Shown here piece after piece: positions 46,601-56,100 of a DNA stretch of 64,000 bases. Numbering within the stretch: position 1 is the first letter of the stretch; the number at the start of each line of letters is the position of its first letter. The stretch comes from Ampullaceana balthica (lineage: Eukaryota; Mollusca; Gastropoda; Lymnaeidae): NCBI GenBank assembly GCA_944989445.1, contig CALYLW010000323.1, forward strand, positions 124,001 through 188,000, given 5' to 3'. The notes beneath the pieces were generated by a model. That model worked only from the letters and a program-made list of their open reading frames with translations. It had not been told where the DNA came from and did no database searches. A program made the position numbers and the translations under genes.

Positions 46601-46854
46601 CAGATATAATTAACTCATCAATCAATCTTTGCCACAAACTACAGTCAAGAAAAAATGTATTTAATTTAAGTTACTCACTGTCTGACCCTGTTAAGCCTGG
46701 CCTCTTCTTTCTCCACATAAGACTTGAGAAGTCCTGCAATGTCCCTCTCTGCATACAAGGCTGTTTGAAGGTGTGCATTGGAGGTAAACAATTCAGCCTC
46801 ACAGTAAACAAAATACTGTGCAAGGAATAAAACCAGTGGCACCACAACAAACAT
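25727..46854 (-). CDS. P4HA: prolyl 4-hydroxylase subunit alpha (collagen P4H), with alternative exons
   Basis: Coding exons, 5' to 3' on the minus strand: 46679-46854, 37621-37775, 36602-36763, then 35657-35886 or 34632-34792, 32325-32376, 32032-32216, 31600-31773, 31087-31157, 27972-28071, 27720-27773, then 27333-27395 or 26883-26948, 26019-26087, 25727-25894. All junctions have GT/AG and compatible phase; products are 529-553 aa (human P4HA1 is 534). ATG at 46852-46854 follows an in-frame TGA. The signal peptide is [20 protein letters not shown]. Next come the N-terminal dimerisation coiled coil, the peptide-substrate-binding domain (exons 36602 to 34632) and the C-terminal 2-oxoglutarate dioxygenase domain. 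Iron ligands are HFD (exon 27720) and the His of TRHAACPVL, with Lys in VGTKW for 2-oxoglutarate; the end is RGQEFRRPC. It acts in the ER lumen with protein disulfide isomerase, making 4-hydroxyproline in procollagen. Introns hold many transposons. A poly(A) signal is uncertain. Confidence 0.95.
26883..26948 (-). CDS. P4HA: P4HA alternative catalytic exon, form 2
   Basis: A 66-bp exon between a TTTCTATGG-side acceptor (CCATAG) and the donor GTAAGTT. It encodes [22 protein letters not shown] in part: an acidic start, then LGTG, then NRIATFLNY. It follows the 27333-27395 exon in transcription order and encodes the same 22-residue segment, directly after the HFD motif. It resembles the vertebrate form with [17 protein letters not shown]. 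Both ends are phase 0, so the frame stays open with either exon. Confidence 0.9.
27333..27395 (-). CDS. P4HA: P4HA alternative catalytic exon, form 1
   Basis: A 63-bp phase-0 exon after TTCAG and before GTAAGTGG. It encodes [21 protein letters not shown]: a basic start and then the shared NRIATFLNY end. It replaces [13 protein letters not shown] by [12 protein letters not shown] relative to form 2, one residue shorter. Vertebrate P4HA genes also carry two mutually exclusive exons at this place, so this is probably a conserved arrangement. Inclusion of both exons would keep the frame but duplicate a catalytic strand. Confidence 0.9.
28534..28613. repeat. (TA)n microsatellite
   Basis: About 40 uninterrupted TA units, followed by degenerate TACACATATA copies to about 28632, in a P4HA intron. 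Confidence 0.95.
28858..30170. mobile_element. transposon with AACCGGTTA-rich ends and 8-bp duplication
   Basis: The left end TAAGGTTGTTAACGGTTAACC and the right end ...CTTAACAACCTTAA are inverted. ATATGTAG stands outside both (28850-28857 and 30171-30178). Several internal blocks repeat ggttaaccggtcctca in both senses (28875-28930, 29645, 29845, 30100-30145). No transposase frame is recognisable. The 8-bp duplication suggests the hAT superfamily. It is in the P4HA intron between 31087 and 28071. Confidence 0.8.
30239..31065 (+). mobile_element. hAT element of the TAGGG(C/A)TGCGG family, BED-finger copy
   Basis: Ends TAGGGATGCGG and CAGCCCTA are flanked by perfect 8-bp ATTAAAAA copies (30231-30238 and 31066-31073). 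Arrays of ATCGATTAAT-type words lie just inside both ends (30256-30345 and 30985-31055). The centre (30705-30960) encodes a broken BED zinc finger homologous to 58125-58427, with [10 protein letters not shown] then [10 protein letters not shown] 179-bp MITE is inserted near the start of that frame. Related copies are at 45541, 54893 and 57878. Confidence 0.9.
30519..30697. mobile_element. MITE with CAGAGCCGTCTTTA / TAAGACGGCCCTG ends
   Basis: A 179-bp unit with inverted ends is flanked by CTGACAGC (30511-30518 and 30698-30705). The sister element at 57878-58503 has the uninterrupted sequence atggctgacagcatcagcg at 58125-58143, i.e. one CTGACAGC. It is therefore a proven insertion with its empty site. 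The body has (c/g)gggcccccgggc blocks in both senses. Confidence 0.95.
32988..33175. mobile_element. hAT MITE, CAGTGCTTCTCAAA family
   Basis: A 188-bp unit with ends CAGTGCTTCTCAAACTTT and TTTGAGAAGCACTG. The flanks GCTTAGAG (32980-32987 and 33176-33183) match exactly. The body is rich in GGACCGG words. A partial copy of the same right half is at about 41700-41811. Any open frame through it is an artefact. Confidence 0.92.
34632..34792 (-). CDS. P4HA: P4HA alternative substrate-binding exon, short form
   Basis: A 161-bp exon, acceptor TTCATCACCAG and donor GTGAGTG, entry phase 1 and exit phase 0. It encodes [20 protein letters not shown], then [18 protein letters not shown] and [10 protein letters not shown]. 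This is the helical TPR-like module that binds proline-rich peptides in vertebrate P4H, equal in place and phase to exon 35657-35886. Vertebrate P4HA1 has ADYYHTELWMEQAL here. The form is 23 codons shorter than the long form. I know of no named vertebrate counterpart to a second exon at this position. Confidence 0.88.
35657..35886 (-). CDS. P4HA: P4HA alternative substrate-binding exon, long form
   Basis: A 230-bp exon with acceptor CTATACCAG and donor GTGAGAA, the same phases as the short form. It encodes [33 protein letters not shown] and [11 protein letters not shown]. The middle contains a charged insert ([20 protein letters not shown] region) absent from the short form. It comes first in transcription order, 864 bp upstream of the short exon. 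Joining both exons would break the frame (161 + 230 leaves the wrong phase), so use must be exclusive. Confidence 0.88.
36865..37122 (-). other. unexplained 85-codon open frame in P4HA intron 2
   Basis: An open frame with coding-like amino-acid balance ([36 protein letters not shown]). I recognise no family and see no convincing acceptor/donor pair in P4HA phase. It could be a relic exon, transposon piece or chance. It does not align with flanking P4HA exons. Confidence 0.3.
38690..38900. repeat. dispersed 'GATCGATCGAA' repeat, copy 5
   Basis: Contains tttgttgtcaaaaactttgt, ttaattacggtacattcgat and cgatcgatctgaaattttga, then aaatttcagctcgatagcat. It lies in P4HA intron 1. It is cut on the right near the hAT end at 38960. 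Confidence 0.65.
38960..39035. repeat. solo end of a CAGTGGCGTCACT hAT element
   Basis: The segment ends gagtgacgccactg and contains ggtgtcacccggggcgg. It matches, in inverse, the left end of the 2935-6020 hAT element. No partner end was found in intron 1, so this is a solo or truncated copy. Confidence 0.65.
39194..39343. repeat. MITE fragment, GTCGTCCATAAATGATGTCACG family
   Basis: Begins ggggtcgtccataaatgatg and continues tttaagaaatgtgacatcac, aataaaagttccact, matching 5580-5670. The copy ends exactly where the 39344 hAT begins, so the hAT element likely inserted into it. Confidence 0.6.
39344..41643 (+). mobile_element. hAT element with GTF2IRD2/ZBED-like transposase
   Basis: Left end CAGGGGTCAGCGAACTTG and right end CTTTTTGCCTGA-family inverse (tttcccgacccctg) are imperfect inverted repeats of about 24 bp. 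The inner gene (39927-41422) runs in the same direction. Flanks CCAATAAT and CTATAGAA do not match, so the target duplication is lost or the borders are slightly off. The element fills 2.3 kb of P4HA intron 1. It is longer and less decayed than the other hAT relics here. Confidence 0.8.
39927..41422 (+). pseudogene. hAT transposase, GTF2IRD2/ZBED5-like, broken
   Basis: The first part (39927-40220) has [17 protein letters not shown] then [10 protein letters not shown], the entry to the hAT catalytic domain. A frame change near 40200-40250 moves to the long second frame (40249-41355) with [14 protein letters not shown] sequence just before it, [27 protein letters not shown] and [21 protein letters not shown] second shift near 41220 leads to [20 protein letters not shown], the C-terminal dimerisation motif. 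This order matches GTF2IRD2 and ZBED5-type domesticated or active hAT proteins. At least two frameshifts make it a pseudogene. Confidence 0.88.
41700..41811. repeat. right half of a CAGTGCTTCTCAAA MITE
   Basis: Contains tttcgctaccacgtcagtac and ttcctgccggcccgccacac and ends gtttgagaagcactg, as in the inverse of the 32988-33175 MITE. The left half is missing. Confidence 0.65.
42340..44565. repeat. diverged internal duplication with Helitron-like terminus
   Basis: Block 42375-42480 (atgttatgattcatgtgata, gcccttgcacatcggagtt) reappears diverged at 44187-44285 (atgttatgcttcacgtgaaa, gccattgcacattggagtt). Block 43400-43465 (caaagaagaaaatggattat) reappears at 39115-39170. The segment ends gcacgggcatcggaCTAG then T at 44561-44565, like a Helitron CTRR end inserted before T. 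No helicase gene is present. It is probably a mosaic of non-autonomous Helitron-like copies; the borders are uncertain. Confidence 0.4.
45248..45432. repeat. minisatellite, AGGTTCTAATTCATTAACATAG unit
   Basis: About eight diverged copies of a ~24-bp unit, all containing ggttctaattcattaacat or close variants. It lies just before the 45541 hAT element in P4HA intron 1. Confidence 0.8.
45541..46355 (+). mobile_element. hAT element of the TAGGGCTGCGG family, dimerisation-domain copy
   Basis: Ends TAGGGCTGCGG and ACAGCCCT are flanked by tatctttc and tctctttc (seven of eight bases equal). ATTAATCG-type arrays lie inside both ends. Centre frames (45774-46140) give [20 protein letters not shown] and PVISVPCE then [10 protein letters not shown], the hAT C-terminal dimerisation motif, with a stop inside. 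The shared family with the BED-finger copies (30239, 57878) suggests that both derive from one autonomous BED-hAT element. Confidence 0.85.
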
Positions 46855-46893
46855 GATGTGCCAAATATCTCCTCAACTCCAATAGAAATATTA

Positions 46894-49249
46894 CTGAAAA
46901 GTAAAGAAGGATTTGTGTTTCATCAAAATAGATTTACTTAAATTAAATATATAAATCAACTATTAATATAAAACCAAATGCTATGAAATCATTGATTTAA
47001 ATAACTGGCTTTGTTATATATTACAAAGATAGATAATATTATCAGCTATTATTATGAAATAGGTGATACATCAAAACAGGAAAGAGGGATCTGTGGGAAA
47101 TCATTAAAGTAATTAAAGGCACTGTCAGAGACCATTTTTAAACAAAAACTCCTGGATATTGTGCAATCCTGTTGAATAACTGTTTCTTATAACAAAATCA
47201 TATTTCTCCCAATAATTAGAACAAGCTACCCATAATACTCTCTGTGACTGATGGTTGTGAAATAAAGATTAAACTTTGGAACCTTAAGTAAATTTTTTAA
47301 ACATATGATCAAAAGAAACATATCAAACACAACAATAAAATGTATGAACTACATTATTTATTTAACGTATTTCATTGCTGTTACTACACATGCATTAACA
47401 TTGTATTCCCTTTCTTTTTTGTCATAAGGCTTGAATATTTTCTCCTTTCTAAATTTTTCTGACTGAATCTGTAGACAACACAATGGTGGTAATGGCACAC
47501 CTATTGGTTGGTGTTAAGGATTTGTGTTTATAACAGACAACAGGTTTCTCCATATATTAAACAGTAGAAGGGAAAAGTCCATATGTATTTTCTGGGTGAA
47601 CAAAATGTGTTATTCTAAATTTAGAAACAGAGACCTCATAATACGAATGTTCAAGTGTATGATGAAAAAAATATTTAATGAATGGAAATAAATAATTACT
47701 ACATGTATTACAAAAATCACTTTTTAAATCTTAAAAAATTATTATTTTACCACACCCTTGCTACAAGCTTCTTATAATTTACAAACACTGTAACACAGTG
47801 AGTGAGCAGGTAACTAACAATAAGGTGGCCATATTAATGAATCTTGCTAAATGTTAACATTGGAATTGGCTTACTTCCTAATACTAATAATTGCAAATGA
47901 AATATCTCAGATCCAGTTGATTTATAATGTGAAGTGAAAATGTATTTGACCATACAAATTTAATTAACTGAAACTTTATCATAGTATTAATTTTTTACTA
48001 TGTATAATAACTTGTAATTTTTTGTATGCATCACTCATTTAAGTCATTATGATCATGATCATTACATTAGTAATAGTATAGCTATGGAATTTTATAATAA
48101 AGGATCCCCAATTAGACCTTAGATCCTAATAAAAGTCAAAGTAGGCACATAAATATGCAATTTCTTTGTTAGGCATGTTAATGTTAGTTAAAATAAATTG
48201 CAAACAAAGAAATTATTTTGTGCACCTAATGCCTAATATTAATAAGTTAGTCACAGTTAGCTTCTTATGCTACTGTAGGTCCTTTGACTTTAACTTTAGC
48301 TTTAGTTTTAGACTTAAACTTAAGTGGTTGAAAGGGAAATGATCCCACCTTCAAATAGCACTGAAGACAAAGGTAAACGTGTTTATTATTTCTATGCATT
48401 CATTCTCAAAGAAATAAATAACTTATTTATTATTACAATTCTATTTTAATTGTTTATTTAGCACAATTATTTATATAATTTAATACGAGTTATTGATTTT
48501 TTGTTATGGGCAGACAGCCAGACAAATTCAGACATATCCCATTAATCATTAATATTATTAATATTAAATAGATCAAGGCCCAGTACAGTGAAGGCGAAGG
48601 TCTGTGGCAGTCTACATCAGGCCTAGACCTTAGCCTTAGCCTTAGAGCCTCAGTAAATTAGTATAAATAAGTATATGAATATGTCTTAAACTCAGAATTA
48701 CAATTAAATTTTCATCCTGTTCTAATGTTCCACGATCAAAATTCACTCAGATTAATCATGTCGTAAACCTTTTATTGAATTACTATTAGTACTATTACTA
48801 TTACTTTATTGACTATTGAATTTTAATGATATATACTATTCATGATATACTATTCATGATATACTATTCATGATATACTATTCATGATATACTTATTAAG
48901 TTATACTTACTAACTTACTTATGACTTATACTTATAACATTTTGTATTAGTAACATTAAAAGTAAAAGGCTTAAAATTAAAATACAAATATATATTATAT
49001 TATATACTATAAGTATAAGCATAGGATACATCAACAGTTTAAAATGAATATTATCTATGATTAGAGCTAGACCTTGTCATTGAGATCACATATTCATAGT
49101 AACCATAGCCTTTACTTCATTAAGCCTAAGCATTTTTCAATAATAATATTAATAATAATAAGCCGAATAAGCCGACCACCATTGCCACCAATTATGAATG
49201 AATTTTTAAAAATAATTCATTTTCATTTACAAATAAAAAGTTCACGTAC
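46894..49249. other. probable 5' UTR intron of P4HA
   Basis: Minus-strand TTACTTTTCAG at 46894-46904 precedes 39 bases of 5' UTR before the ATG, so an upstream non-coding exon is expected. A good donor, G|GTACGTGAA, stands at 49250 on the minus strand. The sequence in between holds no gene that I can see, only an AT-rich tandem at 48836-48895. Confidence 0.55.
48836..48895. repeat. tandem TACTATTCATGATA repeat
   Basis: Four near-perfect head-to-tail copies of a ~14-bp unit. Confidence 0.9.
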
Positions 49250-49400
49250 CGGTGTTCTGGAACGTTTTTCAGGAACTAGTGAACTAAGTGAACACGTTGG
49301 CAACTTTTGTGCGTACGTGACTGCTCCAAAGTTTTCTAGACAAGTCTGTGAGCCAATCGCGTTATTGTGCTCATCAACTCCTCTCGTTTTCACGTCGACT
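49243..49400 (-). promoter_or_regulatory. P4HA promoter / 5' UTR region with four ACGTG cores
   Basis: ACGTG or its inverse occurs at 49243-49247, 49293-49297, 49315-49319 and 49391-49395. This is the core of hypoxia-response elements bound by HIF. The segment is markedly richer in CG than its surroundings and also has CCAAT (about 49354) and an HSE-like TTCTGGAACGTTTTTC (about 49255). Vertebrate P4HA1 and P4HA2 are known HIF targets, so the cluster is plausible regulation, but the transcription start is inferred. Confidence 0.5.
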
Positions 49401-50160
49401 TTTTCTGCGATTGCCAAGCTCTACGCGAGAGAGGTACTGCCATTCTAATGGTAGCCAGATTTTTAACGGTGTAATCTATGGACGAATGCAAATATATACA
49501 TCCAGGTTCCACTATTATAAACTGCATCAATTCAAAGTTTTGCCTTAAATTAATGTCCGATTTGCATCATAACGTTTTTTTTAAATGAAATTACGATGTC
49601 ACCTGCAGATAAATAAATATTATTATCTAAAACTATTTTTCCCCAACTACTTTTTGTCAATGTTTACAAAGCGGACAATAACAACATGACCTAGAATTTA
49701 GGTATACGTTTGACCTTTTAGGGCTATTCCATTAAGTTGGCGAGCAAATGAAATAAGCTCGTCCATTAACAAAAGTAGTGAATTTTAAGTTTTTTGCCGC
49801 TTCAGTGGCTTAATTCAAAACGATGCAATGTTTTCAAAATAAATCTTTTAAATTCATTTGTATCGAAGTGATTACTAGTGCGAACATATGCATTATTTTT
49901 CTATACTAGCATAAAAAGTGTCAGATTTTTAGACGAGTGATTTATTGATTTAACAATGCGAAATTTAGCTGTTAAATAATTTTAATTTTTACCAAGTCGT
50001 GCAAGTCAAAGCTTACCACTTCCTCTACAATAATAAATGTTGCTATTGGTAACAGCGGATGCTCAAATAAATCAAAATTGTGCGATTATGTATCAGCTTT
50101 CCCCCCTTTAAATATTAAGTCCTGTATATGCAAGCTTTACGGGACAATTAGAATTACACA
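49401..50160. other. intergenic region between the divergent P4HA and SUN genes
   Basis: Less than 1 kb separates the inferred P4HA 5' exon from the SUN start codon, which are transcribed away from each other. No coding exon was found here. The SUN 5' UTR must end in cgggacaattagaattacac, which has an in-frame TAG just before the ATG. Confidence 0.5.
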
Positions 50161-53100
50161 ATGAGTCATTGCCGACGGAGACCTATTTATAAGGTAACGA
50201 ATGAGGCCCGTCTTTTTTGTAATTTTATTAAATTAAAATCTTTTTTAAAAGTATTTAATTCCATCTTGCCATCCTTTTCTACGTTTCTAATTGAAGAGAT
50301 TGTTGTGACAGTGGCTGCGTTGCATGACGAATCATGAACATTTATATTACAATTGTATCATGCTGCAAATCATGCATCAGTAAAATTTGAAACTCACTCA
50401 CTTCTGATTTTAAAATAAGATGCAGCGTTTCTTACGCTGTGTAATGTGTACAAAATAGTGTGTAAGTTTAAGCATAACTCTAATAATCAAATGTATTGCA
50501 TACTTTTCTACATTTTTCAGCACCAAGGCAAAGGTAAATATGCACTCATTCTTTTGAAATTTCACTTTTTAAATATAAATGTATTAAACACCTTTGTTAG
50601 ACTGCTAAGATAAATAGTGTCATGTCTCTTAACGTTAAGTATAAGATAAGCGTATGACTCAATAATCTTATGTATAGAATTGAGCCTCTGTAATCAACAT
50701 AATTCCCCAATGTATACAATCGTGCCTCCACCAAAACCATGGTGTACTGTAAATACACACCTTTCAGGAAATTAACTGTTTCAGACTTGCAGGACTTTTT
50801 AACCACATAGCTTCAATCATCAATGTCATGCTCTCACTTACTTGTTGAATTATTTTTTTTCTAAACTGCTCCTTGTTACAAACCATAACATCTCTTCCTT
50901 CTGTTTTGATCTCCCCACCTGTTAATGGTGTATTAGCTTCAGTTTCTCAACTTTAAGATTCTTCTATACACCTTAGTGTTAATTTAACTTTTTGGATTTG
51001 ATAGCTTTTGTGTTTTCAAAGAATTAGTTGTTTCTTATGTATGGGATTGGGCTTGGAGGCAGGTCTTTTTTTAAAAAAAAGCTTTTCCCATTCCTTGTTT
51101 TACTCATTGCACACCCATAACACTGAACATTATTCAAGTCTTCACATGATCATTACTGGTTTTTATATGCCTAAATGTGAACAGACATGCATAATGTGTT
51201 AGCTGTTTCTTTAAATTAATTCTTTTATCTTTTAACAAAAAGTCATTGAATCTCTTTACTAATTGTTTTTATTTCATTGTTTTTATTTGTTAATGCTAAA
51301 TATTTTGTTAAAAAGGAATCAAATAATTAATTATCAAAGATTTTTTTTTCAATGTTTAAATTATTTTGCGGAATTATTTATACTTATTTTCCCAGGTTGC
51401 AAAATATTTGGCAATTTATTTTAAAATAACTTTCTGCCATACTCTATGCTGCATGGATCTTTTAATTTTGGAAATAATACACTGTAATTGCTATTTTTTA
51501 CATGAAATAATTATTGCTTGTTTCTTTTTTAAAATAGTTATAAGTGATAATCCATTTTTACAATTAAATATTTATGTCTCTCAGTGTTATTTTATATATT
51601 AATTTAATACCTTATATTGTTATCTTTCAGGAAGTGATAGCTTCAGTAAGTTTTTATAATTACCAAACAAATTACTATTGTAAGATTAAAAATGTACAGA
51701 AACTAACACAAAATATAGTTGCATTTATTAAAGAAGAATAACATTTGCTTTAATTCACTTACCTTTACTTTTATATGCTAATAAGCAATATATGAATCTT
51801 ACTATTTTTTGTATATAATTTATTTATTTCTTATAATTTCCAAAAGCTGATTCTGATGAGGATAAAAGTAAGTTACAATTATTTGTTTTGTTTTGTTTAT
51901 TAAAGATCTTTTTTTATTTGATGTCTGATTTCATGTTTTATTAAAATCATCTGAATTCCAACTGTTGGTTTAAATTTACCTTCCATTCAATTTTTCACTT
52001 ATTATAGAGTACTTAATCATTTTTAATTTGTAAAAATTCAATCTTATATATAAATTTGTATGTACCGGTTATTCTGACCACATTTTACCATTACCACTAT
52101 CATATTATGTACATTGTAATTAGCATTTTTATTACCATTTGTTTTGGTTTTATTGTTATATGACAGGCTGTGGTAAAAGAAGAACACATTTTTATAGAGG
52201 GTAAGTTAGTGTATTTGTATTTTTGTGTTAGGTATTTTTCAGTATAATTCAGAATATTACATTAAAATAATTATGTCATTGCTCACAGTTTATTAATCAA
52301 TTTAAAGATTGGGATTGACTTAAAATCCAGATCTATTAAAAATGGTATTTTTTTTATCCATTTCTCTAAATACAATAATGATAGATTTTTTATCCATTAC
52401 TTTAAATACTGTAAAAATGTTTTATATTTCAGAGCTGCACTAGACAATTGCATCAAGTGCATGAGACACGGCTTTGCTTGTGTAAATCCCAAATTCTGTG
52501 CCTGTCTAACTTTCTATTTGCTGTGTAGTATTTTGATGCTAGGTAAGGTCAGCTTAACTGAATCATTATAGACTTAAAAATTGAAGTAACTATGGAATTG
52601 CATCATTTATTACTTCTGAAAATGAAAGGGAAATCCAATTTTTAGGAACTTAAAATAAAGCTGTTTTGTTTTATATTTAAAATTTGAAATATCCATCTTT
52701 TTATTCAGGGTTTTTATACCTTTATGGATCAACAATTATGGCTCAAATTGCAAGACTTCTTCGAATTATGATTCATGCATTGCTACCAGCTTCTTGGTTA
52801 AAGGTATATGTTTAAATACATTGAATACTTTTTTCCTTTAATTCTTTCTTTATATATGATAAAATTTAATCTTATTAGCTATCTCCCAGTTTATAAAAAA
52901 AATATGCAAGAATTTTTGTATTGAATTATGCTCTTGATAGTTCAAGTGGTTGTTTGGTTTTGCTGCTGTGGTTATGAGCAAATAGGATATCTTGATTAAG
53001 TGTCAAATTAGATTATTGATTTATTTCCAGCTATTCTATTTGATTCATTTGTGTGTGTGTTTTCTCATATCTCCCCCAATAACTTTTCCTTGTTGCCACA

Positions 53101-56100
53101 AGCCAGCAGATATTAAGTAAATCAGAGTTTTCTTCCCGTGTTTATTTCTTTTTAAATAGTTCAGTTTATTTTCTAAAAGCCACTATTAGTTTATTTCTAG
53201 AGTGAAACTACACCATTGTTTTCATTTTATTTAGATTATGATTAATGAAAGGCAGGCTTTATGTTAACTCATTTTTAAAATTTTGCCCTTTAACTTTACA
53301 GTCGACTAAAGATATAATCAATGAAGCACTTTACAAATATAATGCTGACCGTCTTGGCCGGGCAGACTATGCCCTTGAATCTGGGGGTAACTTAATTTTT
53401 AATATTATTGTAGGATTTGATCTAAGATTTAAAACAAATTTTTATTACGCATATCTCAAAACCTTATCTTAGTTTAGCTTGAGTTATTATTACCTTATTC
53501 ATTTAACCTATTCACTTTTTTCAGCAAGACTTTATTGCAATTTTAAAAGGCATAGAATGAAGAATAGTTTTCAAAAAAGCTCAAGTTTTTAATCTGAATA
53601 TTTGTAATGGTTACAAAAAGTTAAGGAGTTAATTTAAAATTGACTATTTAATTTCACATTAATGAAACTTATGATGGAATTAAGAATTGAAAATATATCA
53701 AATATAAAAGATAACAAGCAGCATTATTTTTCTTTTTACATTTTATCATATTCTTTGAGATCTACTTGTGCTTAGCTCAAATTTTTATGTATAACATTTT
53801 CTGATTTGGCAAAGAAAGGAAGGAATGAGTAGGAAATATCATATCTTTTTTTTTATTTCCTATTGACAGCATTTTTTATGAGCATTTATTTTTTGAAAAG
53901 TAAACAATTTTACTTTTTTTTTATATTTTCATCTAGTGTCTTTTAATATGAGAAAATATTAATACTGTGCTGAAATGTTATAAAAATCATTTGTAGTCTT
54001 TCATATATTTTTTTTATTTCAACTGTTATGAAACTTCCTCTATTAGAATACTTAATTTATAGCCAGTTTTCACTCATTCTGATCTTCTATATAACTTATT
54101 GCTGTATGATTAATTTTAGGAGGAAGTATCTTATGCAGCAGTGAGACTTACTTCTCTAAGTCTGGTCCTTTGTACACTGTCTTTGGTGTTCCACTGTGGT
54201 ATCATGGTTCATCACCAAGGGAGGTCATTCAGGTAAAGCAAATAAAAAAGTGTGTAAACTCCATTTATCACCTACCTGTTTGTAGAAGATATTTGTTTTT
54301 GTTGATTTGAAATTGTTATTATTTTTTTATGTATTGGTACTTTCATTTACATGTATTAAGTAGTTGGAATTTTATCATTCAAATAAAACAACAAGCCAAT
54401 ATAAGAATTTGCTATCTACTGGTAGTCATTTTAACAAGTCAGGATTGGACAAAATTATACTTCTTTTTCAATAGCCTGACGTCGCACCAGGGAAATGCTG
54501 GGCAATGGATGGTCCTCAAGGTTTTGTGACAATTAAGCTAGCAATGCCAATCGTGGTGACTGCAGTGAGTCTTGAGCACATTCCTCAAGAGTTGTCTCCC
54601 AATGGCAAACTAGAGTCTGCCCCAAGGGATTTTTTTATTGTGGTGAAGTGCATCTTTCTTATCTTTTTAAATTACTAATGAGTTAAGAAATGGAACTTTT
54701 TTGTCCATTCTTTTAGAAAACTAAAATTTTGTACAATGAAATTGGGGTATTCATTAAAAAAAAAGTATTGTTTAACATTAAAATTCATATCTTCCTCCTT
54801 TTCATCTTGGCTGCCACTGAAGATAGGAATTGTAAAAAAAAATTAAGAAGTCCGTTTTCATTGAGACAAATACATTTGTTGTTAAGGGATTTTATTATTA
54901 TTTTTTATGTGATTAAATTTAAATCGTTAACTTTTGAAAAATTAACGATTAATTAATCGTTAATTTCGATTAAATAAAAAAATTGACATTCATGGTGTCA
55001 TAAGCAATGTTCCCTTTAAGCTGCGCGGAAGCGCAGCTGTCTGGAAGATGCCTGGCAGCAGTTTTGGGTTACCGCTCAGTAAATTTCAATAGGGAAAAAA
55101 ATAGAATTTCTGTGCTTTTTCCAGAAAATTTAGTAGCAACTTTATTTCTTATTCTACCTGGGACTCGGCCGTAGCTGTTGTTCTCCTATCTCTCACACAC
55201 AGTAAACAGAATAACAACATTATTCAACTCTTTTGTCCAACGATAATACAGGGAAAATATCAAAGACTCCCTTAAATAAATAAAAATGATTGCCATTTGT
55301 GACTAGCCTTGAAGCAGAACAAAGACTTTGATGTCACGAACAAGCCGGGATGCTTTTTAATTAAAACAGAATTAATTTTTTTTTAATGAATTAAGCATAC
55401 GACGTATATACACCATAAACTTCGGCTAATATGTTTATTTGTAGGAATTGAAGTTACTGTTAACCAGTTAAGATTGAACAAGACCAAGCCATGCTATTAG
55501 GATAAAGTGTCCTAAAGTAACATTGGTACAGGGTATATAGTAGATATAAGGTGTGAGCCTCCCAATCTACTATTATGTTTACTTGACTAAACAAACATTT
55601 AAGTAACGCTTCCAACTGAGTATTGTTTGTAATAAAAACAATGGGAGTTCTGTGGGGGTGAAAGGAGTGTTTTGAAATAACAACGAAGTTAACCTCGGAC
55701 ACTTGAAGCAGGATTTATTTAGAGGACACTGTATGAAGTCAGATGGCTTTCACGGCACTTTGCTTTACATGCATTGTTGAGAAACATAAAAGTACTGACT
55801 GAATACTACGAAGAGCAGGTACGCTTGTATAATGACCCAGTCAATAAATATTGTTTAGAGAAGCTCAGAGACCCACAGTTTCGAACTGTTCATAGTGTCA
55901 TTGATGAACTAGTTGGAGAACTCGCCGGATTTAGCAACCTGTTACAAAGGAAAAATCTAACGAACATCGAAGCATACCAGTTTGTAAAAGGAAGAGTTAA
56001 TTACCTAAGAGGACAGTACCTTGGTGAAAATGTTCATTGGTCTGCAGATGTTGCTAAAATGCTTTCAGGCTGTCAGGATGAAAACATAAATCCCACCCTC

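Noticed and set aside
49074..49548. Protein-coding exon in the divergent promoter region
   Set aside because: Open frames on both strands have no homology. The CG-richer composition fits promoter or 5' UTR.
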